A stretch of 6,389 nt of DNA from an uncultured Lachnospiraceae bacterium (GTDB taxonomy: Bacteria; Bacillota; Clostridia; Lachnospirales; Lachnospiraceae): assembly GCA_910577165.1 (NCBI GenBank), contig CAJTLX010000090.1:1-6389 (forward strand). Reading direction: 5' to 3'. Made by a program: the position numbers and the translations under genes. Below the pieces are notes generated by a model. The model worked only from the letters and a program-made list of their open reading frames with translations, ran no database searches and was not told the origin of the DNA. Positions 1 to 6,058 of this stretch are shown in pieces; the first letter of the stretch is position 1; every line of letters starts with the position of its first letter.

Positions 1-57
1 GATGTGGTATCGGAAGGCAAGGACGGCGAGAAAAAAGATTTATGGTATTTAGAATAA
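1..57 (+). CDS. 3' end of an unidentified upstream gene (partial)
   Basis: Frame 1 reads 18 codons ending DLWYLE and then a TAA stop at 55-57. The start lies outside the window. The visible part is charged and lysine/glutamate-rich (SEGKDGEKKD), with no motif that names a family. It ends only 19 bases before the glgB start codon, and no terminator or promoter fits in that gap, so it is probably co-transcribed with glgB. That this is a real gene end is inferred from the open frame, the close spacing and the same strand; 18 codons alone could be chance. Confidence 0.55.
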   Translation, partial: DVVSEGKDGEKKDLWYLE

Positions 58-76
58 AAAATTTTAGGAGGTTGAT

Positions 77-2410
77 ATGGAAGAGCAAAAAATTTATGAC
101 CAGATGGATTGGGCGGCAATCGAGGCCGTAGTATACTCGGAGGCGGATATGCCGCGCGAGATCTTAGGACCGAGATTAACCGAGGACGGTGTGCTGATCT
201 GTGGGTTTATGCCGGAGGCACAGAGCATGGTGCTTGTGCTTGAAAATGGGGAAGAGTACCCGATGGTGAAAGAGGATGAGGCGGGATACTTTGCGGCGTT
301 GCTCCCCGGCGAAAAGATTCCTGCCTACACGCTGCGGGTGCAGCACAGAGATGGGCATATCGAAGGGTATGTCGATCCCTATGCGTTTGAACCCTATATT
401 TCAAAAGAGGACGGTGAGAAATTTTCGCAGGGGATCCACTACACGATCTATGAGAAACTCGGCGCACATATCCTGACGAGAAAATCTTTGGGCAATATGG
501 AAGTTACCGGCACACATTTTGCTGTCTGGGCACCAAATGCCATGCGCGTGAGCGTAGTCGGAAATTTCAACAATTGGGATGGCAGAAGACATCAGATGCA
601 AAGACTTGGCGATTCGGGGATCTTTGAGATCTTTATTCCGGGGGTTAAGCAGGGTGAAGTCTATAAATTTGAGATCAAGGCAAAGGGCGGTCTGACCTAT
701 TTAAAGGCGGATCCCTATGCGAATGCTGCGGAACTGCGCCCGGCAAATGCCTCCATTGTCACCGATCTCTCGGAGTTTCGCTGGACGGATAAAAAATGGA
801 TGGAGGCGCGCAGACAGACAAATCTTGAGGAAGCACCAATGTCCATCTACGAGGTACATCTCGGCTCCTTTAAGAAACCGGAAGAGAAGAACGGCAGTTT
901 TTACAATTATCGCGAACTTGCGGTGATGTTGGCAGAGTATGTGAAAAAGATGGGCTATACACATATTGAGCTGATGCCAGTGATGGAGCATCCGTTTGAC
1001 GGTTCCTGGGGATATCAGGTAACCGGATATTACGCAGCGACAGCGCGCTATGGCACCCCACAGGATTTTATGTATTTTATGAATTATATGCATGAACAGG
1101 GCATTGGTGTTATTCTTGACTGGGTTCCTGCACACTTTCCGCGAGATACATTTGGATTGTCTAATTTTGATGGAACCTGTCTGTATGAACACCAGGATCC
1201 GCGAAAAGGTGCGCATCCTCACTGGGGAACATTAATTTACAATTATGCGCGCCCGCAGGTATCAAATTTCCTGATTGCGAACGCGCTGTTCTGGGTGGAG
1301 AAATTTCATGCGGACGGGATTCGCATGGATGCGGTGGCCTCGATGCTCTACCTTGATTATGGCAAAAATGCAGGGGAGTGGGTGGCAAATGAGTATGGCG
1401 GACATGAGAATCTGGACGCGATCGAGTTGTTCCATCACTTAAATTCCATTTTCCATAAGCGCGAAGACGGTGCTGTTCTGATTGCAGAAGAGTCCACGGC
1501 ATGGCCGGAGGTGACGGGCAGTGTCAAAAATGGCGGACTCGGCTTTGATTTTAAGTGGAATATGGGCTGGATGAATGATTTTACAGGCTATATGAAGCAG
1601 GATCCGCTCTTTCGCAAGGGCTGTCACGGAGCACTTACCTTTGGGATGATGTACGCGTACAGCGAGAAGTTTGTCCTTGTTTTTTCGCACGATGAAGTAG
1701 TGCATGGGAAGGCCTCGATGCTCTATAAGATGCCGGGTTCTATGGAGCAGAAATTTGCGAATCTTAGATTGGCTTATGGATTTATGATGACACATCCGGG
1801 CAAGAAACTCTTGTTTATGGGACAGGAATTCGGTCAGACAAGGGAGTGGAGTGAGGAGCGCAGTCTTGACTGGGATCTGCTCTCCTATGAGAACCATCAT
1901 CAGATGCAGGATTACTCGGCAAAATTAAATGATCTCTACCACAGACATCCGGCATTGTATGAGCTGGACTACGACCCGAAAGGCTTTTCCTGGGTGAGCT
2001 GCCAGGATGCCGATCACAGCTTGGTCAGCTTTGCGCGCTACTCCAAAAAATCCGCAGAAAAACTTTTTGTTATCTGTAATTTTACTCCGGTGGAGTATCA
2101 GGGCTACAAGGCGGCTGTGCCATTCTGGGGAAAATATAAGGAAATTTTCAACAGTGACGCGGCGGAATTTGGTGGGAGTGGCATGGTAAATCCGCGTGTG
2201 AAACAGACGAAGGAGGGCGAGGTAGACGGGCAGGAGCAGTATATCGAGATCTCGCTTCCGCCATTTGGCTTTGTTGTTTTCTCGGCGGAGGAAACAGAGA
2301 AAAAGAAAGTGACAAGGAGAGCAAAATCCTCTGAAGTCACGGAGAAAAAGAAAGCTTCATCTGCAAAGCAAAAAAAATCCAGTAAAAAAACCACGAAAGG
2401 AACAAAATAG
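77..2410 (+). CDS. glgB: 1,4-alpha-glucan (glycogen) branching enzyme, GH13 family
   Basis: This cytoplasmic enzyme cuts alpha-1,4 glucan chains and rejoins them as alpha-1,6 branches during glycogen synthesis. In the 777-residue product, roughly 1-115 is an extra N-terminal beta domain, 130-235 a CBM48 glycogen-binding module (THFAVWAPNAMRV, VVGNFNNWDG), 250-610 the GH13 barrel and 630-736 the C-terminal beta domain. The GH13 regions are all present: DWVPAHF from 348; GIRMDA with the predicted nucleophile D418; AEES with the predicted acid/base E471; SHDEVVHGK with D539. The spacing matches E. coli GlgB (D405, E458, D526). The branching-enzyme signature HPFDGSWGYQ is also present. The start is fixed by AGGAGG at 66-71, five bases upstream. 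The usual family C-terminus is reached at about 737 (LPPFGFVVFSAEE). A further 40-residue tail with 14 lysines follows, which E. coli GlgB lacks. mscS begins three bases after the stop. Confidence 0.98.
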   Translation: MEEQKIYDQMDWAAIEAVVYSEADMPREILGPRLTEDGVLICGFMPEAQSMVLVLENGEEYPMVKEDEAGYFAALLPGEKIPAYTLRVQHRDGHIEGYVDPYAFEPYISKEDGEKFSQGIHYTIYEKLGAHILTRKSLGNMEVTGTHFAVWAPNAMRVSVVGNFNNWDGRRHQMQRLGDSGIFEIFIPGVKQGEVYKFEIKAKGGLTYLKADPYANAAELRPANASIVTDLSEFRWTDKKWMEARRQTNLEEAPMSIYEVHLGSFKKPEEKNGSFYNYRELAVMLAEYVKKMGYTHIELMPVMEHPFDGSWGYQVTGYYAATARYGTPQDFMYFMNYMHEQGIGVILDWVPAHFPRDTFGLSNFDGTCLYEHQDPRKGAHPHWGTLIYNYARPQVSNFLIANALFWVEKFHADGIRMDAVASMLYLDYGKNAGEWVANEYGGHENLDAIELFHHLNSIFHKREDGAVLIAEESTAWPEVTGSVKNGGLGFDFKWNMGWMNDFTGYMKQDPLFRKGCHGALTFGMMYAYSEKFVLVFSHDEVVHGKASMLYKMPGSMEQKFANLRLAYGFMMTHPGKKLLFMGQEFGQTREWSEERSLDWDLLSYENHHQMQDYSAKLNDLYHRHPALYELDYDPKGFSWVSCQDADHSLVSFARYSKKSAEKLFVICNFTPVEYQGYKAAVPFWGKYKEIFNSDAAEFGGSGMVNPRVKQTKEGEVDGQEQYIEISLPPFGFVVFSAEETEKKKVTRRAKSSEVTEKKKASSAKQKKSSKKTTKGTK
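2297..2354 (+). repeat. 13-bp direct repeat inside the GlgB lysine-rich tail
   Basis: GAGAAAAAGAAAG occurs at 2297-2309 and again at 2342-2354, offset by exactly 45 bases (15 codons). Both copies encode TEKKK, with ACA versus ACG for the threonine. The tail therefore reads as an imperfect 15-codon duplication (TEKKKVTRRAKSSEV, then TEKKKASSAKQKKSS), followed by KKTTKGTK. The in-frame offset suggests tandem duplication of a short A-rich segment; it could also be convergence of lysine codons. Confidence 0.7.
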
Positions 2411-2413
2411 GCA

Positions 2414-3286
2414 ATGAACTTTTTTAATTTTACCCTTGATGATTCAATTGCGGAGCTTTTTCAGGTACAGAGCAAATTTTCCAAATTTTGGAATTGGTTT
2501 TGGCCACTCGCATTGAGCTTTCTTGGAAAACTTATCTTAGTGCTAATTATTTTCTTTGTCGGCAAGAAACTGATTAATCTCCTTTTAGGTCTGGTAAAGA
2601 AGGGATTTGAGCGGACAAAGGTGGACGAGGGTGTCTCCGGTTTTATCCGTTCCGTATTAAATGTAGTTCTCTACTTTTTGCTGATTATGATCATTGCAAA
2701 TGTAGTGGGGATCGCCACGACTTCGGCGGTGGCTTTGGTTGGTTCGGTCGGGCTAACTGTTGGTCTGGCACTTCAGGGGAGCTTATCCAATTTTGCGGGC
2801 GGCGTACTTTTGCTGGTGTTAAAACCGTTTATTGTCGGGGATTATATTGTGGCACAGGGGCTTGAGGGTACGGTGACCAAGATCGATATCTTCTACACAA
2901 CAGTTCTGACCGTGGACAACCGCACGATCGTACTGCCAAACGGCACACTCTCCAACGGCAATATTGTCAATGTAACCCATGAGCCGACACGGAGGCTTGA
3001 TCTGATTGTGCCGATCGGATACGAGGACGACATCCGCAAGGTAAAAGCACTCCTTCTCTCCATTGCCAACCATCATACAGAGCAGATCTTGCAGGATCAT
3101 GATGTGGTGGTTATGGTCAGCGATTTCGGGGACGATGCGGTTGAGATCGCGTTCCGTGTCTGGGTGAAAAAGGAAGATTACTGGACAACGCGCTCCGATT
3201 TGCTTGAGGAGATCAAATATACCTTCGATGAACAACATATCACCATTCCATTCCATCAACTCGATGTATTTATGAAGAAAATGTAA
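2414..3286 (+). CDS. mscS: small-conductance mechanosensitive ion channel, MscS family
   Basis: This inner-membrane channel opens under membrane tension and releases solutes during hypo-osmotic shock. The 290-residue product is close to E. coli MscS (286). Three hydrophobic segments are visible: about 31-60 (TM1), 77-100 (TM2) and 103-138 (TM3, pore-lining). TM3 carries GLALQGSLSNFAGGVLL, nearly identical to the E. coli pore helix. By alignment around Q121-G122, the leucines forming the E. coli pore constriction (L105, L109) correspond to L114 and L118, and the hinge glycine G113 to G122. The cytoplasmic beta domain follows (VGDYI; VLPNGTLSNGNI at 173-184, matching E. coli IPNGKIIAGNI), then the alpha/beta domain ending IPFHQLDVF. 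The ATG lies three bases after the glgB stop. AGGA at 2398-2401, inside the glgB end, is the best ribosome binding site, 12 bases upstream, so translational coupling is likely. The gene could equally be named ykuT- or ynaI-like, but the size fits minimal MscS. Confidence 0.96.
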   Translation: MNFFNFTLDDSIAELFQVQSKFSKFWNWFWPLALSFLGKLILVLIIFFVGKKLINLLLGLVKKGFERTKVDEGVSGFIRSVLNVVLYFLLIMIIANVVGIATTSAVALVGSVGLTVGLALQGSLSNFAGGVLLLVLKPFIVGDYIVAQGLEGTVTKIDIFYTTVLTVDNRTIVLPNGTLSNGNIVNVTHEPTRRLDLIVPIGYEDDIRKVKALLLSIANHHTEQILQDHDVVVMVSDFGDDAVEIAFRVWVKKEDYWTTRSDLLEEIKYTFDEQHITIPFHQLDVFMKKM

Positions 3287-3295
3287 AATAGGAAT

Positions 3296-3337
3296 GCCGC
3301 TTTGCAGTGCAAATCCGGCGCAGAAAACGATTCGTTT
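3296..3337 (+). other. two adjacent inverted repeats just after mscS
   Basis: The first is a stem-loop at 3296-3319: GCCG and TTTGC pair with GCAAA and CGGC around an AGT loop, with a small internal bulge. The second is a perfect 13-base palindrome at 3325-3337 (AAACGA, T, TCGTTT). They begin ten bases after the mscS stop. No real T-run follows either one (only TTTCCTG), so they are poor intrinsic terminators. They could be a 3'-end stabilising structure for the glgB-mscS message, a weak terminator, or protein binding sites. Confidence 0.4.
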
Positions 3338-3362
3338 CCTGTAAATATGGCAAATGGCGCGG

Positions 3363-3440
3363 AAAAAATCAAAGAAAAATTTGCGCAAAAGAGAAAAACA
3401 AAAAAAATCCTTTTCAAAGGACAAAAAATATGATATCTTA
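3363..3440 (+). promoter_or_regulatory. A-tract region with weak candidate glnN promoter
   Basis: A-tracts at 3363-3368, 3375-3379, 3387-3390, 3394-3398, 3400-3407 and 3423-3428 recur partly at about 11-12-base intervals, as in curved DNA or an UP element. Within it lie the perfect palindromes TTTGCGCAAA (3380-3389) and TCCTTT-TC-AAAGGA (3408-3421). The best hexamers are weak: TTTTCA at 3411-3416, an 18-base spacer, and TATCTT at 3435-3440. TATGAT at 3429-3434 is a better -10 but has no good -35. glnN needs a promoter about here unless it is read through from mscS. The exact site is uncertain. Confidence 0.3.
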
Positions 3441-3465
3441 ATTAGAGAAGAAAAATTTGGCGGGG

Positions 3466-3501
3466 AAAGGTGTTCTTAGTGGGACTGGGAACACCTTTTT
3501 T
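3466..3501 (+). terminator. intrinsic-terminator-like hairpin in the glnN leader
   Basis: AAAGGTGTTC (3466-3475) is the perfect reverse complement of GAACACCTTT (3489-3498), giving a 10-bp stem around a 13-base loop, and a T6 run covers 3496-3501. This is the form of a Rho-independent terminator. It ends 51 bases before the glnN start, 180 bases after mscS ends and downstream of the only candidate promoter region. It may end the mscS message, or act as an attenuator in the glnN leader. No experimental evidence separates these. Confidence 0.65.
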
Positions 3502-3512
3502 CTGACAGTGAA

Positions 3513-3534
3513 CCAGCAAAAAAATTTTTGCTGG
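3513..3534 (+). promoter_or_regulatory. perfect 22-base palindrome immediately before the glnN ribosome binding site
   Basis: CCAGCAAAAA (3513-3522) is followed by AA and by its exact reverse complement TTTTTGCTGG (3525-3534). As RNA it forms a hairpin with a GC-rich base. It begins 11 bases after the T-run of the preceding hairpin and ends 7 bases before the AGGGGG ribosome binding site. CCAG of its 5' arm could also pair with CTGG (3485-3488) in the loop of the previous hairpin, but four pairs is weak. As DNA it could be a dimeric repressor site. The role is inferred. Confidence 0.5.
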
Positions 3535-3540
3535 AGAAAA

Positions 3541-3546
3541 AGGGGG
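3541..3546 (+). promoter_or_regulatory. ribosome binding site that fixes the glnN start
   Basis: AGGGGG stands six bases before ATG 3553. It is one base off the AGGAGG consensus. It supports ATG 3553 over the upstream in-frame TTG at 3457, which has no comparable site and would place both leader hairpins inside the coding region. Confidence 0.75.
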
Positions 3547-3552
3547 ATAAAA

Positions 3553-5679
3553 ATGTCAGAACGGGTAATGGATATTTTTGGAATTGATGTATTTAATGAG
3601 GCAGTAATGGCAGAACGTCTGCCCAAAAAGGCATTTGTGTCATTAAAGAAAACCATCAACAACGGTGAGGAACTTGATGCGATGGTGGCAGAAGTCGTGG
3701 CAAATGCGATGAAGGACTGGGCGATTGAGCGGGGGGCGACACACTACACGCACTGGTTCCAACCAATGACCGGCGTAACCGCAGAAAAGCATGATTCTTT
3801 TATTGCCCCGGCATCGGAAGGCAGGGTGATTATGGAATTTTCAGGAAAGGAGCTGATCAAAGGCGAGCCGGATGCCTCCTCTTTTCCGTCGGGCGGACTT
3901 CGCGCCACCTTTGAAGCCAGGGGCTACACCGCCTGGGACTGTGCTTCGCCCGCCTTTTTAAAGGAGGATGCAGCGGGGGTTACCTTATGTATTCCGACAG
4001 CATTCTGCTCCTATACTGGGGAGGCATTGGATAAAAAAACTCCGCTTTTACGCTCAATGGAGGCATTAAACAAACAGGCGGTGCGTGTACTGCATCTTTT
4101 TGGTGAAACGGATGTCACTAATGTTTCCTGCTCGGTCGGTGCGGAGCAGGAGTATTTTTTGGTTGACAAGGAAAAATATTTAAAGCGCGAGGATCTGATC
4201 TTTACCGGACGCACATTATTTGGCGCGATGCCGCCAAAGGGACAGGAGCTTGACGACCATTATTTTGGCACAATCAAAGAGCGTATCGCCGCATTTATGA
4301 AGGAGTTAAATACAGAATTGTGGAGACTCGGCGTTCTGGCAAAGACACAGCACAATGAGGCGGCACCAGCACAGCATGAACTCGCGCCGATCTATGCAAC
4401 AGCGAATATTGCAACCGATCATAATCAGTTGATTATGGAGTGTATGAAAAAGGTGGCGAACCGCCAGGGGCTTGCCTGTCTGCTGCACGAGAAGCCATTT
4501 GCCGGGGTCAACGGCTCAGGCAAGCATGACAACTGGGCAATGATTACAGATACGGGAAGAAATCTTTTAAATCCGGGCAAAAAACCGCACGAAAACACGC
4601 AGTTTTTATTTTTCCTTGCGGCGGTAATCAAGGCGGTTGACGAACACGCCGAACTATTGCGCCTCTCCGCCTCCAATCCGGGCAATGATCACAGGCTTGG
4701 CGGGAATGAGGCACCGCCAGTAATTATCTCCATGTTTTTGGGCGAGCAGCTTGAGGATATCCTAAAACAGCTGGTTGCACATGGCACAATAGAAAATACC
4801 AAGCAGGGCGGAAAACTTTTGACCGGCGTGCATTCCATCCCGTATATCAAAAAGGATGCAACAGATCGCAATCGCACATCCCCATTTGCATTTACGGGCA
4901 ATAAATTTGAGTTTCGCACAGTGGGTTCGTCCATGTCCGTCGCTGACCCAAACACCGTTTTAAATACAATTGTAGCGGACGCGCTTGAGCAGATGGCGGA
5001 TGCACTTGAACAGATCTTAGCGGCACCGGGGACGGAGGAATTTGACCGGGCGGTGCGCGAGCTGATTCGAGAGATTGTAAAGAAGCATGATAGGATTATC
5101 TTTAACGGGAACGGTTACGCAAAAGAATGGTTTGAGGAGGCGGAACGCAGAGGACTCCCCAATGTGCGGTCCATGGTTGAGGCGATCCCTTGTCTGACGC
5201 GTGAGGAGAGTATAAGGGTCTTTGAACGCCATGAAGTATTGAATCGGACGGAGCTTGCCTCCCGTGCAGAAATTCACTACGAAAGCTATTCCAAGGCGAT
5301 CAATATCGAGGCGAAGACGATGATTGAGATGGCCTCAAAACTCTATATCCCGGCGGTGATAAAGTATGTAAAGCACCTGGCAGACTCACTTATCGCAGTG
5401 AAAAATGCCGTGCCGGATGCGGATACAAGCGTGCAGGAAGAATTATTAAAAAAGACTTCCGCGCTGCTTTCGAGTGCGCAGAAGGCGTTAAATACACTAA
5501 AGGAAAAGGATGCGCAGGCGGCGCGAAAAGAACAGGGCAGCGAACAGGCAAATTATTTCCACAAAGAGGTTGTCCCTGCGATGGAGGCACTTCGCGCCCC
5601 TATCGATGAGTTGGAAATGCTTGTCGATAAGGCACTCTGGCCGGTGCCAACCTACGGCGATCTCCTGTTTGAAGTCTGA
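3553..5679 (+). CDS. glnN: type III glutamine synthetase (GlnN)
   Basis: This cytoplasmic enzyme makes glutamine from glutamate, ammonia and ATP. The 708-residue length fits the large type III enzymes (about 700-730) and not type I or II (about 350-470). The N-terminus has type III features: THYTHWFQPMTGVTAEKHDSF, then FSGKELIKGEPDASSFPSGG. Likely metal ligands are E198 and E200 in GAEQEYF, E269 and E276 in HNEAAPAQHE, H325 in NGSGKHDNW and E453 in FEFR. R381 and E386 in RLGGNEAPP match the substrate-binding arginine and catalytic glutamate region of type I (R321, E327). The C-terminal 150 residues are mostly helical and end WPVPTYGDLLFEV, typical of type III. The frame stays open upstream to a TTG at 3457, but those 32 codons have no family similarity that I recognise. 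ATG 3553 has the ribosome binding site and the family N-terminus. It appears to be a single-gene unit. No PII, glutamate synthase or ANTAR regulator gene is nearby. Confidence 0.97.
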   Translation: MSERVMDIFGIDVFNEAVMAERLPKKAFVSLKKTINNGEELDAMVAEVVANAMKDWAIERGATHYTHWFQPMTGVTAEKHDSFIAPASEGRVIMEFSGKELIKGEPDASSFPSGGLRATFEARGYTAWDCASPAFLKEDAAGVTLCIPTAFCSYTGEALDKKTPLLRSMEALNKQAVRVLHLFGETDVTNVSCSVGAEQEYFLVDKEKYLKREDLIFTGRTLFGAMPPKGQELDDHYFGTIKERIAAFMKELNTELWRLGVLAKTQHNEAAPAQHELAPIYATANIATDHNQLIMECMKKVANRQGLACLLHEKPFAGVNGSGKHDNWAMITDTGRNLLNPGKKPHENTQFLFFLAAVIKAVDEHAELLRLSASNPGNDHRLGGNEAPPVIISMFLGEQLEDILKQLVAHGTIENTKQGGKLLTGVHSIPYIKKDATDRNRTSPFAFTGNKFEFRTVGSSMSVADPNTVLNTIVADALEQMADALEQILAAPGTEEFDRAVRELIREIVKKHDRIIFNGNGYAKEWFEEAERRGLPNVRSMVEAIPCLTREESIRVFERHEVLNRTELASRAEIHYESYSKAINIEAKTMIEMASKLYIPAVIKYVKHLADSLIAVKNAVPDADTSVQEELLKKTSALLSSAQKALNTLKEKDAQAARKEQGSEQANYFHKEVVPAMEALRAPIDELEMLVDKALWPVPTYGDLLFEV

Positions 5680-5751
5680 GTGCAAAGTTGCCGATTAGCT
5701 GATTTTAAGAATGGCTGGCAGAATCAAAAAACTGAAAAAGAAAATAATGGA

Positions 5752-5788
5752 AAAAGGGGGGCTTCCAAAAAATAGAATCCCCCCTTTT
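5752..5788 (+). terminator. Rho-independent terminator of glnN
   Basis: AAAAGGGGGG (5752-5761) pairs perfectly with CCCCCCTTTT (5779-5788). TTC (5763-5765) and GAA (5775-5777) extend the stem inside the loop after one mismatch. The stem has six consecutive G-C pairs and sits 72 bases after the glnN stop. The T-run is short (four), but on the minus strand the matching run is TTTTT, so it could act in both directions. No convergent gene is seen. Confidence 0.88.
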
Positions 5789-5825
5789 AACTGCATAATT
5801 TTGCACCAAAATGCGAAAAATAACA

Positions 5826-5853
5826 GTTTTTAAATTAGTATTCCATTAAAAAC
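5826..5853. promoter_or_regulatory. 8-bp inverted repeat upstream of the ABC promoter
   Basis: GTTTTTAA (5826-5833) and TTAAAAAC (5846-5853) are exact reverse complements with a 12-base spacer. The site ends 11 bases before the candidate -35 hexamer. Its position suits an activator or repressor site, but the arms are A/T-rich and chance matches are common in such DNA. Confidence 0.3.
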
Positions 5854-5864
5854 ATTTAAAGTAA

Positions 5865-5893
5865 TTGAAAAAAGTAGCTTATTGTAGTATTAT
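5865..5893 (+). promoter_or_regulatory. candidate sigma-A promoter for the ABC ATPase gene
   Basis: TTGAAA (5865-5870) and TATTAT (5888-5893) are separated by exactly 17 bases. A perfect TATAAT also overlaps at 5891-5896, but its spacer to TTGAAA would be 20. Transcription would start near 5900, giving an untranslated leader of about 158 bases. Its place after a strong terminator and before a gene with its own ribosome binding site supports the call. Confidence 0.6.
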
Positions 5894-5976
5894 AATCCGT
5901 GAGATTTCCGCCACGTTTCTTATCGGTTAAAATTTATTCATTTGTGTGCTTGATTTTACTGCGCGGATGAACATTA

Positions 5977-6001
5977 TTTTTCTTGCTGCGACGAAGAAAA
6001 A
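5977..6001 (+). other. A/T stem-loop in the ABC gene leader
   Basis: TTTTTCTT (5977-5984) and AAGAAAAA (5994-6001) are perfect complements around a 9-base loop. The stem is mostly A-U pairs and no T-run follows, so it is not a terminator. It lies about 47 bases before the ribosome binding site. A small CCTT-T-AAGG palindrome follows at 6007-6015. Any regulatory role is speculative. Confidence 0.3.
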
Positions 6002-6058
6002 CGGAACCTTTAAGGGGCGCGGCGAAAATAAAATACAAAAATATAACGGGAGGTTTGT

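Larger units (their letters stand above)
5680..6058. other. 379-base intergenic region between glnN and the ABC ATPase gene
   Basis: No convincing gene is seen on either strand. From left to right it holds the glnN terminator (5752-5788), a small palindrome ATTTTG-CAC-CAAAAT (5798-5812), an inverted repeat (5826-5853), a candidate promoter (5865-5893) and a leader of about 160 bases with a hairpin (5977-6001). The section from about 5789 to 5960 is strongly A/T-rich compared with the flanking genes. Confidence 0.7.

Noticed and set aside
701..1222. Minus-strand 173-codon open frame
   Set aside because: It lies wholly opposite the conserved glgB catalytic region, and its product is rich in Cys, His, Ile and Arg with no recognisable domain.
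1439..1900. Minus-strand 153-codon open frame
   Set aside because: It is antisense to glgB over conserved GH13 motifs and has no family resemblance or plausible context.
2819..3424. Minus-strand 201-codon open frame opposite mscS
   Set aside because: Most of it mirrors the conserved MscS C-terminal domain, and its start is in the A-rich tract, which reads as Phe/Lys-rich low complexity. No motif is seen.
3457..3552. Upstream TTG start giving a 740-residue GlnN
   Set aside because: There is no ribosome binding site before it, the added 32 codons cross two perfect hairpins, and the recognisable type III N-terminus begins at ATG 3553, which has AGGGGG six bases upstream.
3441..3552. ANTAR-type or known riboswitch in the glnN leader
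   Set aside because: I could not find two stacked hexaloop hairpins with the expected A1/G4 loop bases, nor the conserved core of a known glutamine riboswitch.
5711..5833. Small + strand frame (MAGRIKKLKKK..., 40 codons) after glnN
   Set aside because: It has no ribosome binding site and reads straight through the strong terminator at 5752-5788.
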